Assembly: GCF_002278135.3 (NCBI RefSeq)
Contig: NZ_CP029425.2
Coordinates: 7,168,001-7,232,000 of the forward strand
DNA from: Bradyrhizobium ottawaense
GTDB lineage: Bacteria; Pseudomonadota; Alphaproteobacteria; Rhizobiales; Xanthobacteraceae
Direction of reading: 5' to 3'
DNA length: 64,000 bases
The stretch's first letter is position 1. Every line of letters starts with the position of its first letter. A program made the position numbers and the translations under genes. The notes below the pieces were generated by a model. The model did no database searches. It saw only the letters and a list, made by a program, of their open reading frames with translations, and was not told where the DNA came from. Positions 22,622-31,939 of the stretch are shown here, in pieces.

Positions 22622-23986
22622 TCAGTTCGACTTCGGCGCCGTGGCCGCCGGTTGCGCGGCGGCCTGCGGGGCGCGGCCGACGACGACCGTCAGCAGGCCC
22701 TGGCCCCAGAGCCGCTTGGCGGCGACCTTGGCATCATCCAGCGTCACCGCATCGACGAGGGCATTGCGCTTCTCGATATAGTCGATCGGCAGCTTGTCCT
22801 GCTGGTACTGCAGCAGCGCCTGGGCGAGCTTGGAGGAGGTGTCGAGCGCCAGCATCTGCGAGCCCTTGAGGTAGGACTTGGCTTCGCCGAGCTCCTTCTG
22901 CGTCGGGCCCTCCTCGGCGATGCGGCGCACTTCCTTGTCGATGGCGTCGATGGTGTCGCCGGCCCGGTCGGCGCGGGTGCCGGTGTTGCCGATGAAGACC
23001 GCCGAATGCTCCATCCAGAGCAGCGATTCGAACACGGAATAAGCCAGCCCGCGCTTCTCGCGCACCTCGTGATAGAGCCGCGAGGACAACCCGCCGCCGC
23101 CCAGGATGTGGTTGACGACATAGGCGGCCATGAAGTTCGGATCGCTGCGCTTCACGCCGGGTCCGCCGAAGGTGATGACGGTCTGCGGCACGTCGAGCGG
23201 CACGAAGGCGCGCTGCGGCGGTTTTGCCGCCTCGACGTCGGCGACTGGCGTGAGATTGGCCTTCGCGGGCAGGCTACCAAAAGTGTGGTCGAGCAGCTTG
23301 CCAAGCGTCGCCGGATCGACGTCGCCGACCACCGCGATCTTCAGCCCGTCCTTCGCAATCACGCGGCCGACATAATCCTTCATGTCGGCGACCGTGATGG
23401 TCGGCACGCTGTCCAGCGTGCCATTGGTCTGCCGGCCATAGGGATGGTCGCCGAACGCGACCTCCAGGAATTTTCGGCTCGCCAGCGAGGACGGATTGGT
23501 GGTTTCGCGGCGCAGGCCCGAGATGACCTGTGAGCGGATGCGCTCGACGTCGGCGGTGTCGAAATGCGGCGAGGTCAGCGCGCTCCTGAGCAGGTCGAAG
23601 GCCTCGTCCTTGTTGTCGCGCAGCATGCGCAGGCTGCCGCGGAACGTATCGCGGGTGGCGCTGAAGGAGAGCTCGATGGCGCGGCGGTCGAGCCGCTCAT
23701 GGAAGGTCTTGGAGTCGAGATCGCCGGAGCCTTCGTCGAGGAGGTCGCCGACCAGATTGGCGACGCCGGACTTGTCCTTGGGATCCTGCGCCGAGCCGCC
23801 GGCAAAGGAATATTCCATCGCGATCAGCGGCACCGTCGCGTCCTGTACGAACCAGGCTTCGATTCCGCCCGGCGAAGTCAGGTGCTGGATTTTTGCGGCC
23901 GCCTGTGACGGCGAGACCGTAGCCAGCGCGAGCGCCGCGCCGGTGGCAAGCGAGAATGCAACGCGTCGAAGGAAGGGATAGGTCAC
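22622..23986 (-). CDS. M16-family peptidase subunit, non-catalytic type
   Basis: A protein of about 454 residues with a signal peptide (PFLRRVAFSLATGAALALAT, cleavage near SQAAA) and two M16 half-domains. Where the catalytic subunit has the zinc motif HxxEH, this protein has VANLVGDLLDEG, so it cannot bind zinc. The substrate-gripping segment GGGLSSRLYHEVREKRGLAY is present in the C-terminal half. This is the pattern of heterodimeric M16B enzymes, in which this subunit helps hold substrate. The GTG start at 23986 overlaps the stop of the upstream gene (GTGA), so the pair is translationally coupled. It probably acts in the periplasm. Confidence 0.92.
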   Translation of the reverse strand: MTYPFLRRVAFSLATGAALALATVSPSQAAAKIQHLTSPGGIEAWFVQDATVPLIAMEYSFAGGSAQDPKDKSGVANLVGDLLDEGSGDLDSKTFHERLDRRAIELSFSATRDTFRGSLRMLRDNKDEAFDLLRSALTSPHFDTADVERIRSQVISGLRRETTNPSSLASRKFLEVAFGDHPYGRQTNGTLDSVPTITVADMKDYVGRVIAKDGLKIAVVGDVDPATLGKLLDHTFGSLPAKANLTPVADVEAAKPPQRAFVPLDVPQTVITFGGPGVKRSDPNFMAAYVVNHILGGGGLSSRLYHEVREKRGLAYSVFESLLWMEHSAVFIGNTGTRADRAGDTIDAIDKEVRRIAEEGPTQKELGEAKSYLKGSQMLALDTSSKLAQALLQYQQDKLPIDYIEKRNALVDAVTLDDAKVAAKRLWGQGLLTVVVGRAPQAAAQPAATAPKSN

Positions 23987-25545
23987 GAACGCTTCTCCTC
24001 GCGCTTGGCGGCACTGGTGTCCTTGATCAGATAGCCCGTCACCGAACGCTTCTTCTCGAGCCATTTCTGCGCGACGGCGCGCACCTGTTCGGCGGTGACC
24101 GCGCGGATGCGGTCCGGCCAACTCCTGATGTCCTCGATCGACAGGCCTGTGGTCAGGGCGCCGCCATACCAGCTCGCCAGCACGGCCTGATCGTCCTGGG
24201 CGTAGATCGCTTCCGCAATGAGCTGGGTCTTCACCCGCTCCAGGTCCTCGGCGCGGATCGGGTTCTGCGCGATGTCTGCGATGACGCCGTCGATCACCTG
24301 CTCCACCTCGGCAAAGCTGACGCCGGGCTTCGGCGCGGCCGAGATCGAGAACTGGGTCGGGTCGAGCGAGATGCTCGAATAGCTGGCGCTGGCGGAGACC
24401 GCGAGCGGCTTGTCGACCACGAGGGCGCGGTAGAGATAGGAATTGCTGCCGCTGCCCATCAGCTGCGCCAGCACGTCGAGGGCTGCGCTCTCGCCGGCTG
24501 CGGCCGTCGTTGCGGAAGGTGCCAGATAGTAGCGGCGCAGGCTCGGCTGCTCCACGAGCGGGTCGGCCAGCGTGACGGTGCGCGGGGCGGCGGGCTCGGG
24601 CTCCTGCGGGCGCACGCGGCGCGCCGGTATCGCGGGCTGGGCCGGAATGGCGCCGAAATTGCGCTCGACCAGCGGACGGATGTCGGCGGCTTCCACGTCG
24701 CCGGCGATCACCAGGATCGCGTTGTTCGGCGCGTAGAAGCGGCGGTAGAAGGCCAGCGCGTCCTCGCGATCGAGCTTCTCGATCTCTTGCCGCCAACCGA
24801 TGATCGGCCGTCCATAGGGGTGATTGAGATAGAGCGCTCTCTCGATCTGTTCGTTCAACCGCGCTCCGGGGCTGTTGGCGACCCGCATGTTGTACTCTTC
24901 GAGCACGACGTCGCGTTCCGGCAGCACGTCCTCATTCTTGAGGATCAGGCCGGTCATGCGATCGGCCTCGAACTCCATCATGGTCGGCAACTGCTCCTTC
25001 GGCACGCGCTGGTAGTAGTTGGTGCCGTCGACCGAGGTCGAGGCGTTATCGTTGCCGCCGACCCGAAACACGTTTTGGGAGAATTCGCCGCGCGGGTGCT
25101 TCTCCGTGCCCTTAAACATCAGGTGTTCGAGAAAATGGGCGAGCCCGGATTTGCCCGGCTCCTCATCTGCGGACCCCACTTTGTACCAGATCATCTGCGT
25201 CACCACCGGTGTCCGATGGTCAGGGATTACGACCACCTGCAGGCCGTTGCCAAGCGTAAAGCTGGTGAGGGGCATGGACTTCGCAAGAGTCTCGGCTGAG
25301 GCGCCATCTATTAAGAAGGCGCGCATCAGCACCAGTGCTAGAACGCAAACGACCGTTCGAGGTGAGGACGTCGGCAGCATTGACAGCAGTCGCTGTCGAA
25401 TTTTCGAAGCGAAAGACCGGTCGTGCGGCCGATTGGACGCGGCATCATTATCGATATCGTTCGTCAGCTGCGGGATCGGGACGGCTTTTTGCAAGCTACA
25501 TTGCAGTTGGGTCTGGATGAGGAATGAGGTCATCATCGAAGTCAT
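23983..25545 (-). CDS. M16-family zinc peptidase, catalytic subunit
   Basis: The inverted zinc motif HFLEH is present in SGLAHFLEHLMFKGTEKHPR, with the third ligand Glu about 76 residues later in VVLEEYNMRV. Two homologous halves of about 220 residues follow a hydrophobic export signal (VVCVLALVLMRAFLIDGASA). The open frame starts at 25545, which puts about 70 residues before the signal; an internal start near 25380 (MLPTSSPRT) would give a normal signal peptide. It forms a two-gene operon with the non-catalytic partner. M16B peptidases degrade or mature peptides; the substrate here is unknown. Confidence 0.92.
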   Translation of the reverse strand: MTSMMTSFLIQTQLQCSLQKAVPIPQLTNDIDNDAASNRPHDRSFASKIRQRLLSMLPTSSPRTVVCVLALVLMRAFLIDGASAETLAKSMPLTSFTLGNGLQVVVIPDHRTPVVTQMIWYKVGSADEEPGKSGLAHFLEHLMFKGTEKHPRGEFSQNVFRVGGNDNASTSVDGTNYYQRVPKEQLPTMMEFEADRMTGLILKNEDVLPERDVVLEEYNMRVANSPGARLNEQIERALYLNHPYGRPIIGWRQEIEKLDREDALAFYRRFYAPNNAILVIAGDVEAADIRPLVERNFGAIPAQPAIPARRVRPQEPEPAAPRTVTLADPLVEQPSLRRYYLAPSATTAAAGESAALDVLAQLMGSGSNSYLYRALVVDKPLAVSASASYSSISLDPTQFSISAAPKPGVSFAEVEQVIDGVIADIAQNPIRAEDLERVKTQLIAEAIYAQDDQAVLASWYGGALTTGLSIEDIRSWPDRIRAVTAEQVRAVAQKWLEKKRSVTGYLIKDTSAAKREEKRS

Positions 25546-26312
25546 CTACAGGATGCTCCATGCTTTTGGCTATCAATCGACAGATCGCGCTTGCTCCAGG
25601 GGAATACCATCGGCCGGCCCGTCGGCGGCTAACCCAAAAGCATCAGTCGTGCCAAAGAAGAAACTGTTTAAATTACAGCGTGGTCACCCGAAGCACTCTG
25701 TCCGTATCTTTACACATCGTCGTACATCAGACACGGTGTGGCTATCTAGGGACCCCTCTTTTGCTAACCCGCTTGGCGTTACTGGTGCCGACCACCATGT
25801 GTAGCAGGAGACTCTGGAATGGCATGATCGAGTGCATGGGTGGCCGCGATCAGCGCCAGTCCGAGAGCTTGTGCAAGGTCCCCGTGCAGTGCCACAAGCG
25901 CGCGAGTTTTCATGCGCTAGACTAAACATGCGATGGCAATTCCTCGTGACGTCGAGGGGACAGTTTTGCACCGCGCGCGACATCAAGCATTCACGTGTCG
26001 AAAATCGTCGCGATGTTTCTTTTTCTGTTAAAAGCGGCGGCATTTGTGAATGCGGTCGGTCAGGCGCCCATGCTCTCGCGTAATTCTGGATTTAATCCCG
26101 CTGAGACAATCGATTGGCGCCGGCGCTTCGAGATTCTTGGTGTGCGATCGTTCTTAGTCCGCCTGCCGAAGAGGATGCAGCTGTCCCCACCAGATGTTCG
26201 ACATGGATTTGAAAACTCACTCGAATGAGCAAAGCGCGTAAGGCTTTCCTCCGGCCGCGGCGGTTCTCTGCCATAGACAAAACCCGCCGACGTTCGACTT
26301 CTAGCGCCCCCC
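25546..26312. other. No recognisable gene
   Basis: Only short unconvincing frames are seen. The stretch separates the M16 operon from an NRPS remnant lying upstream on the same strand. Confidence 0.35.
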
Positions 26313-26826
26313 TTACCTGTTCTGACCACGTTGGGCGGAAGTCGTTAGGGTCCTCTGCGCCTCGGCAGAAATCAGATGCGAACTTGACTGAAGAACTCCT
26401 AGTGCCAGTGAGGCATGCTCATGCGCGACCAGCTCGGGCAGGCGAGTATGTCTGATCTGCAGGCTTGCCTCGACGGCGGTGCGGTCAAGATCGAGCCGCA
26501 GCGGCATAATGTTGATGAACAGGCCCATCGTGCGGCGGCACCGGCGCCGCCATGCATGCGGCCGAACAGCACCGTGCGAACACCACCTGCTCACGGCCGC
26601 TGCTGCCCGCCACCACCTCCCCCACACCAGGTGGCAGAGGCTAGCCAGGGTTACATCAAGCCGCCGCGCCTGGCCGCGCACCCGCGCATCCTGCGGCAGC
26701 GTCCGCCGTCCCTCCGTGGTCCCGCTGCCGTCGCCGTCGGACCTCGCTTAAGCCGAACAGCCTGCCCGGCTCAACCATATCTGCGAGCCACGTCCGGAAG
26801 AACTCCTCATGGGCCTTTGCATCAAC
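26313..26826 (-). pseudogene. NRPS condensation-domain remnant, 3' part
   Basis: On the minus strand, frames continue AHEEFFRTWLADMVEPGRLF, then RGQARRLDVTLASLCHLVW, TVLFGRMHGGAGA, GLFINIMPLRLDLD and LPELVAHEHASLAL. These are successive conserved stretches of a nonribosomal-peptide-synthetase condensation domain, downstream of the HHxxxDG core. Two or more frameshifts separate them. The 5' continuation lies beyond the IS3 element, at 28095-28190. No adenylation or carrier domain remains. Confidence 0.78.
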
Positions 26827-26889
26827 TGACCTGCCACTGCGTATTTCCTCCAGAAGGAGTTAGAGTCCGGCCCGAAGAAGGACGGACAG

Positions 26890-27156
26890 ATGAAGCGAGC
26901 AAGGTTCACGGAAGAGCAGATTATCGCGGTATTGAAGGAGCATGAGGCTGGGGCGAAGACAGCCGACCTGGCTCGCAAGCACGGTGTTTCCGAGGCGACG
27001 ATCTACAATTGGAAGGCCAAATTCGGCGGCATGGACGTTTCCGAGGCGAAGCGGCTGAGGGCCCTGGAGGAGGAGAACGGGAAGCTGAAGAAGCTTCTGG
27101 CCGAGCAGATGCTCGATGCGGCCGCACTTCGCGAGCTCCTTTCAAAAAAATGGTAG
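26890..27156 (+). CDS. IS3-family OrfA
   Basis: This 88-residue protein has a helix-turn-helix ([20 protein letters not shown], then [17 protein letters not shown]) and a C-terminal leucine-zipper-like coiled coil ([20 protein letters not shown]). It binds the element ends and regulates or forms part of the transposase. Its end overlaps an A7 run (27144-27150), a typical slippery site for fusion to OrfB. Confidence 0.92.
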   Translation: MKRARFTEEQIIAVLKEHEAGAKTADLARKHGVSEATIYNWKAKFGGMDVSEAKRLRALEEENGKLKKLLAEQMLDAAALRELLSKKW

Positions 27157-28076
27157 GGCCCGCCGCCAAGCGCGCTGCGATCGCGCATCTGCAGGCCGTC
27201 ATGAGCCTGTCGGAACGGCGGGCCTGCTCGATTGTGGGGGCGGATCGGAAGATGATCCGCTATCGCTCCAGCCGCCCGCCGGAGGCAGTTCTGCGTGGCC
27301 GATTGCGCGATCTCGCCAACGAGCGGCGGCGTTTCGGCTATCGCCGGTTGTTCGTCTTGCTGCGGCGGGAGGGCGAGCCATCGGGGATCAACCGGATCTA
27401 CCGGCTTTACCGCGAGGAAGGGCTCACCGTCCGCAAGCGGCGGGCTCGCCGCAAGGCGGTGGGGACCCGGGCCCCGATCCTGGTCGAGGCGAGGCCGAAC
27501 GCGCGCTGGTCGCTGGATTTCGTCCACGACCAGTTCGCCAATGGCCGACGCTTCCGCATCCTCAACATCGTCGACGACGTCACCAAGGAATGCCTGGGCG
27601 CCATTCCGGAGACGTCGATCTCGGGGCGGCGCGTGGCCCGCGAACTGACGGCAATCGTCCAGCGACGCGGCAAGCCAGGAATGATCGTGTCCGACCATGG
27701 CACCGAATTCACCTGCAACGCCATGCTCGCTTGGTGCAAGGACGCAGCCATCGATTGGCACTTCATTGCGCCGGGAAAGCCGATGCAGAACGGCTTCGTC
27801 GAGAGCTTCAATGGCCGGATGCGCGATGAGCTACTCAACGAGACCCTGTTCTTCGATCTCGATGACGCCCGCACCAAGATCGCCAACTGGGTCGCCGACT
27901 ACAATCTCCAGCGTCCCCACTCGTCGCTGAAATACCTGCCCCCCGCGGCCTACGCCGCCCACCTCACCGCAACGGACGATCGGCTGCGCAACCCCGACCA
28001 GCTCCGCCGATCGTCCGTTGCTCCATCCGCGCCACTTGGCGTACAAAACCTCAAGACTCTAACTGCCGCTGGATGA
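27150..28076 (+). CDS. IS3-family OrfB (DDE transposase)
   Basis: The protein of about 308 residues has the HTH_21 region ([38 protein letters not shown]) and an integrase core. Catalytic residues are in [11 protein letters not shown] (Asp), [11 protein letters not shown] (Asp) and [19 protein letters not shown] (Glu). The C-terminal [19 protein letters not shown] is typical of the IS407 group. The start given is the ATG inside the slippery A run; in vivo it is probably made as an OrfAB fusion by -1 frameshifting. Confidence 0.93.
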   Translation: MVGPAAKRAAIAHLQAVMSLSERRACSIVGADRKMIRYRSSRPPEAVLRGRLRDLANERRRFGYRRLFVLLRREGEPSGINRIYRLYREEGLTVRKRRARRKAVGTRAPILVEARPNARWSLDFVHDQFANGRRFRILNIVDDVTKECLGAIPETSISGRRVARELTAIVQRRGKPGMIVSDHGTEFTCNAMLAWCKDAAIDWHFIAPGKPMQNGFVESFNGRMRDELLNETLFFDLDDARTKIANWVADYNLQRPHSSLKYLPPAAYAAHLTATDDRLRNPDQLRRSSVAPSAPLGVQNLKTLTAAG

Positions 28077-28094
28077 AAATGCAGTGGCAGGTCA

Positions 28095-28190
28095 CAACGC
28101 TCACGCGCGCCTCCGTCACCACATCGCAAAAGGGATGTGGGATTATCAGGCTATGCTCATGTCCCTCCAGCACGGCCAAATAGCACTAGG
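28095..28190 (-). pseudogene. NRPS condensation-domain remnant, 5' part
   Basis: Beyond the IS3 element the minus strand reads LIIPHPFCDVVTEARVSVDA and, if the element and one CAAC copy are removed, runs in frame into KAHEEFFRTWLADM. This fits the segment after the HHxxxDG core of a condensation domain. It ends one base before the stop of the ABC exporter gene. Confidence 0.68.
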
Positions 28191-28191
28191 C

Positions 28192-30024
28192 CTACGGAGA
28201 TGCGGCCAGCGGTGTATTAGGCTCCCCTTCCGCCGAGAGCGGACCGAACTCGATGGCCTGCCGCTCGAACAAACTGCGATAGATGCCACCGGGTTGCACG
28301 ATGAGTGCCGGATGCGTGCCCTGCTCGACGATCTCGCCGCGATCGAACACCAGGATGCGGTCGAGGCCGCGCACAGTCGACAGGCGGTGCGCGATTACGA
28401 TCGAGGTGCGGTCCTTCATCAGCCGTTCCATCGCCTCTTGGATCAGCGCTTCCGATTCCGAATCCAGGCTCGACGTCGCCTCGTCCAGGATCAACACTGG
28501 CGCATCGGCAAGGAACGCGCGCGCCAGCGCAACGCGCTGCCGCTCGCCGCCCGACAGATTTACGCCGCGCTCACCCACCAGTGTGCCGTAGCCCTTCGGC
28601 GATCGTATGATGAAGTCATGCGCATTGGCGAGCCTCGCCGCCTGTTTGATCGCCGCCATGCTGGCGCCGGGTCGGCCATAGGCGATGTTTTCAGCCAGCG
28701 AGCGGTGAAACAGGATCGGCTCCTGCTCCACGATCGCGATCTGGCTGCGCAACGATCGTTGCGTGGCCAGCGCGATGTCCTGCCCGTCGATCAGGATCCG
28801 GCCGCCGGAGACGTCGTAGAGCCGCTGAAGCAGCTTGACGAACGTGGTCTTGCCGGAGCCGGAGCGGCCGACCAGACCGATCCGCTCGCCGGCGCAGATG
28901 TTGATCGACAATCCGTCGTAGAGCGGCACGCGATCGCTGTCATAACGGAAGGTGACGTCCTCGAACGTGATCATCCCACCGTGAATGTCGATCGGCTTGG
29001 CGTCGGGGGCATCGACAATTCCGATCGGCTCGCCATAGATGGCAACCAGTTCCTCCATATCGTTCACCGAGCGCTGCAGATTGTTGATGTGCATCCCTAC
29101 TTCGCGCAAATAGGCGTGGATGATGTAATAGCTTGTCAACACATAGGTGACGTCGCCCGGAGAGGCGCGCCCCGCTATCCACAGCAGGATGGCGCCGCCG
29201 ATCACCGAAGCACGAAAGCACAAGAGCATCACGAGCTGCACCGTACTCGTGCCGTTGGACCGCAGCCAGGTGCGCTGCACCCTCGCCCGCCAGCGTCTGA
29301 CGACACCGTCAAGCCGCGCATCCTCACGCGCCTCAGCACCGAAAGATTTCGCCACAGTATTGCAAGTGAGCGCGTCCGCTAGCGTGCCGCTGAGTTTGCT
29401 GTCCCAGGCGTTGGAGACCCGCGCCGCCGGCGCGATGTAGCCGATCGTCAATGCCGTCGTGATGGCAACATAGATCGCTGCGCCGAGGCCGATCACGGCG
29501 CCGAGCTCGGGCCAATGCAGGCCGAGCAGGATCGTCGAGCCCACGAGCACCGCGAGCGACGGCAACAACGCCATCAGGATCGAATTGTTAAGCAGGTCGA
29601 GCGCCCACATGCCGCGGGTGATCTTGCGCACGGTCGAGCCGGCGAACGAGTTAGCGTGCCAGTCGGTTGAGAAGCGCTGCACGCGCATGAAGGCCCCACG
29701 GGCCACATCCGACATTGTCTTCAGCGTGAACGGCACGATCGCCTGCAAGCCCGTAAACCGCAACATAATCGAGAGCAGACCAAGGGCGAGGATACCAGCG
29801 AACGCAATCAGTGCCGCATGTCGCGCCGCTTGGTCGGAGGGGCCCGACGTCAATGCATCCACCAGACGGCCGGAATAGACCGGCATGAACAGGTCAGCGA
29901 CCGTCGCCCCTAAGAAGCCAACGAGGATGATCGCGGCACGGACTGGCTGCTTCAGCCAGTGCTCCAACGCAAACGGGAGAACCAAGCCGATTGCGGCGGG
30001 TCGTTTGTCATCTTGACTGGTCAT
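28192..30024 (-). CDS. ABC exporter, fused membrane and ATPase domains (MsbA-like)
   Basis: A half-transporter of about 610 residues. Six membrane helices occupy roughly residues 30-330, then an ATPase domain with Walker A GRSGSGKTT, signature LSGGERQRVALARAF, Walker B VLILDEATSSLD and H-loop IVIAHRLSTV. All nucleotide-binding motifs are intact. Such homodimers export lipids, peptides or drugs. I prefer the ATG at 30024 (MTSQDDKRP); the frame stays open to a GTG at 30165. It lies downstream of a TlpA-like gene and a coupled small ORF on the same strand, and upstream of an NRPS remnant, so a peptide substrate is plausible but unproven. Confidence 0.9.
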   Translation of the reverse strand: MTSQDDKRPAAIGLVLPFALEHWLKQPVRAAIILVGFLGATVADLFMPVYSGRLVDALTSGPSDQAARHAALIAFAGILALGLLSIMLRFTGLQAIVPFTLKTMSDVARGAFMRVQRFSTDWHANSFAGSTVRKITRGMWALDLLNNSILMALLPSLAVLVGSTILLGLHWPELGAVIGLGAAIYVAITTALTIGYIAPAARVSNAWDSKLSGTLADALTCNTVAKSFGAEAREDARLDGVVRRWRARVQRTWLRSNGTSTVQLVMLLCFRASVIGGAILLWIAGRASPGDVTYVLTSYYIIHAYLREVGMHINNLQRSVNDMEELVAIYGEPIGIVDAPDAKPIDIHGGMITFEDVTFRYDSDRVPLYDGLSINICAGERIGLVGRSGSGKTTFVKLLQRLYDVSGGRILIDGQDIALATQRSLRSQIAIVEQEPILFHRSLAENIAYGRPGASMAAIKQAARLANAHDFIIRSPKGYGTLVGERGVNLSGGERQRVALARAFLADAPVLILDEATSSLDSESEALIQEAMERLMKDRTSIVIAHRLSTVRGLDRILVFDRGEIVEQGTHPALIVQPGGIYRSLFERQAIEFGPLSAEGEPNTPLAASP

Positions 30025-30443
30025 GGCGCTAGGGGTTTGTGGCGCACGCGGTGTAAAAAACGGTCGATCCAGACCCGATGTGCCCAATGCTTGGCGCGCC
30101 GTACGCGGGATGCGATAAATGCCCGGAGTCTGGGGGCTGCGGCCGAAAGCTTCTACCCATTTCACCCACTCTTCGCGTGAGCGCTTAGCCGAAGCGCCTC
30201 ACGCTTTGCGAGCTCCTCGGGATGAGAGCATCGATCTGAGACATCGGCCAGCCTTGTGCGATCCGAGCTCGTGTGAGCCACGTAGGCGGGGTCGGCGTCA
30301 CGCTTTGCCCATCTGCAGAAGCGTGGGGATGTCCAGCTAGCTCCGGCCTCGGCCATGGCTGTACGCAAAGGTGCATTTTGATGAAGGAAGTGTTCAGCAT
30401 AACTTCACCTGGAAGATCACCTCCGCGTCGATCCGGATGGAGG
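30025..30443. other. Gap; possible IS66 C-terminal remnant
   Basis: No complete gene is seen. On the minus strand around 30190-30290, TWLTRARIAQGWPMSQIDAL resembles the extreme C-terminus of IS66-type transposases. The match is short and uncertain. Confidence 0.25.
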
Positions 30444-30575
30444 TCATAGCAATCCGAACCTCCAACGCGCCACAAACGATCCACCGCCCTGCTCGCTGAT
30501 CGTTAATTGCCGATGGCCCACCGGATAAATGGACGAATTAACCAGTGAGCAGCTCAGATCGTCACCCTTTTTCAT
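30444..30575 (-). CDS. Small ORF, 43 residues, coupled to TlpA-like gene
   Basis: The ATG at 30575 overlaps the stop codon of the TlpA-like gene as ATGA, and GAGGAGAG lies just upstream, so translation is very plausible. The product begins MKKGDDLSCSLVNSSIYP and ends ARWRFGLL; it has one Cys, a GGG turn and no hydrophobic helix. I do not recognise a family. Position between a thioredoxin-like protein and a peptide-type ABC exporter makes a precursor peptide conceivable. It could also be a degraded or non-functional reading frame. There is no independent support beyond the start context. Confidence 0.5.
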   Translation of the reverse strand: MKKGDDLSCSLVNSSIYPVGHRQLTISEQGGGSFVARWRFGLL

Positions 30576-31939
30576 CTTCTCTCCTCGGGCGCTTGCGCTT
30601 TGGTACTTTGCGAGACTCCGGGTTGCGGAGTCGCACAAACAGACCCATAGCAAGCCTTCTGACCCTTGTAGTTGGCGAGCGTTTGGACCGATTCCGACAT
30701 AACCTCCTGTTTCAGGTTGTCCGGGATAGGTGCGGGGCCGTCCAGCGACTTCAGCGTCACCTCGATCAACTCGCTCGCGCGATCCTTGTTGCCGCTCTCG
30801 TAATAGTACTGAGCGACCGCCGGATAGGACAGGAACTTAGGGGCGTCGCCGCGTTGCGGAGCATTTATTGCCAGAATGTGTCCGGATAACTCATTGCCCA
30901 TCGCAAAGCGCTCGGCCTGCGGCAAATGAGAGTTGTCATTCGCCGGATCAAAGAGTTGGCGCCTCGCCCCGGCCATCCACAGCGCGGATTTTTTGTTGAT
31001 CGCGTCACGAACCAATTGGCGCATCACCGGCAGGCCGGCCTGCAAGTCGCGCATTTTGTGAAGCAACAGATCCGCCTGGAGCACGCGGAAGTTCACGTCA
31101 TCCGGCAGAACAGCGACGGCTTCTTCGACCACCGAAAGCGCCTTCGCCCAATCCTGCGCCTTCATCGCCGGCGTCAGTTTGACGAAGATCGGCATTGTGC
31201 GTTCGCCCTTGGCGATCCGCTCAGCATCGGCGGCTTTCGCTTCATCGCTGATGCGCCAGCTGCCAGTCAGAATCTTCGGCAAAACCTCTTCGAGTTGCGT
31301 CGGGGAACCGATAAAGGCGATGTGGCCATCACGGTCGACGACGAACGAAGTGGGAATCCCGATAGAAAAGCTGGAATCCATCCAAAGCTCGTCCATTTCG
31401 CGTGTGTAGTCGAGCCCGACCCGATAGTTGAGATTCGGCAACTTTTCGGTCAACCATGCGTCCAACTTGCTTCGGGCCTTTTCCGCTGTTTGAGCGCGCT
31501 CACCAGCTGCTATTCCGAGGACCTCAACTCCGCTATCTCTGTATTTCTCTTGCAGCTGTACCAGATCGGACAGCGCCGCCACACACGGTGCGCACCAAGT
31601 TGCCCAAAATTCGACGATGTACACTTTCCCGGGCTGGAAGCTCGTGAGGGGTTGACCACGCAGCCAGTTCTCCACCTTGATCGGGGGAGCTGGGGATTCT
31701 AAGCCCAGCGTCATGTTACGCTCCAAAGTTATTGTCAGGGACTGCGCGACGTTTTGTGCTCGCTGATCTCCGATCGCGACCGCGACCGAGAAGTGGGGTG
31801 CCGTGGTGTAGACGGGCTGCCGAACGAGAGCCGTAGCGAATGTCGGTGTCGCAGCGCTAAGCACGCCGACACACAAAGTTACAAGGAACAAGCTCGTCCT
31901 CTCACGAGCAGGCCACGTCGATTCAAGGAAGGAGAGCAT
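30572..31939 (-). CDS. TlpA/ResA-like thioredoxin-fold protein with helical C-terminal region
   Basis: The 455-residue protein starts with a membrane-targeting signal (LFLVTLCVGVLSAATPTFAT). A TlpA-type thioredoxin domain spans about residues 100-235 and includes the redox motif WCAPC in VEFWATWCAPCVAAL and the cis-Pro segment IGIPTSFVVDRDG. The remaining 200 residues look helical and TPR-like (EEAVAVLPDDVNFRVLQADL, YYYESGNKDRASELIEVTL). It should act in the periplasm as a thiol-disulfide reductase or chaperone-like partner. It heads a minus-strand cluster with a coupled small ORF and an ABC exporter. Confidence 0.88.
   Translation of the reverse strand: MLSFLESTWPARERTSLFLVTLCVGVLSAATPTFATALVRQPVYTTAPHFSVAVAIGDQRAQNVAQSLTITLERNMTLGLESPAPPIKVENWLRGQPLTSFQPGKVYIVEFWATWCAPCVAALSDLVQLQEKYRDSGVEVLGIAAGERAQTAEKARSKLDAWLTEKLPNLNYRVGLDYTREMDELWMDSSFSIGIPTSFVVDRDGHIAFIGSPTQLEEVLPKILTGSWRISDEAKAADAERIAKGERTMPIFVKLTPAMKAQDWAKALSVVEEAVAVLPDDVNFRVLQADLLLHKMRDLQAGLPVMRQLVRDAINKKSALWMAGARRQLFDPANDNSHLPQAERFAMGNELSGHILAINAPQRGDAPKFLSYPAVAQYYYESGNKDRASELIEVTLKSLDGPAPIPDNLKQEVMSESVQTLANYKGQKACYGSVCATPQPGVSQSTKAQAPEERR

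Larger units (their letters stand above)
26827..28094 (+). mobile_element. IS3-family (IS407-like) insertion sequence, 1268 bp
   Basis: Inverted ends start TGACCTGCCACTGC on both sides (26827 and the complement ending at 28094) and continue imperfectly through AGTTAGAGTC for about 48 bases. A 4-bp direct repeat CAAC (26823-26826 and 28095-28098) marks the insertion, matching the 4-bp duplications of the IS407 group. It sits inside an NRPS remnant. It looks complete. Confidence 0.9.

Noticed and set aside
23987..24796. Upstream extension of the non-catalytic M16 subunit by 270 codons
   Set aside because: It overlaps the catalytic subunit gene in another frame, and a GTG start with stop-start overlap at 23986 explains the gene better.
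23956..25299. A 447-codon plus-strand frame opposite the M16 gene
   Set aside because: It is the complement of a gene with intact zinc motif and coupling; its composition (Arg, His, Gly, Asp rich) is typical of an antisense frame.
28084..29382. A 432-codon plus-strand frame opposite the ABC exporter
   Set aside because: The minus strand carries all ABC motifs; the plus-strand frame has no domain and arises from high GC content.
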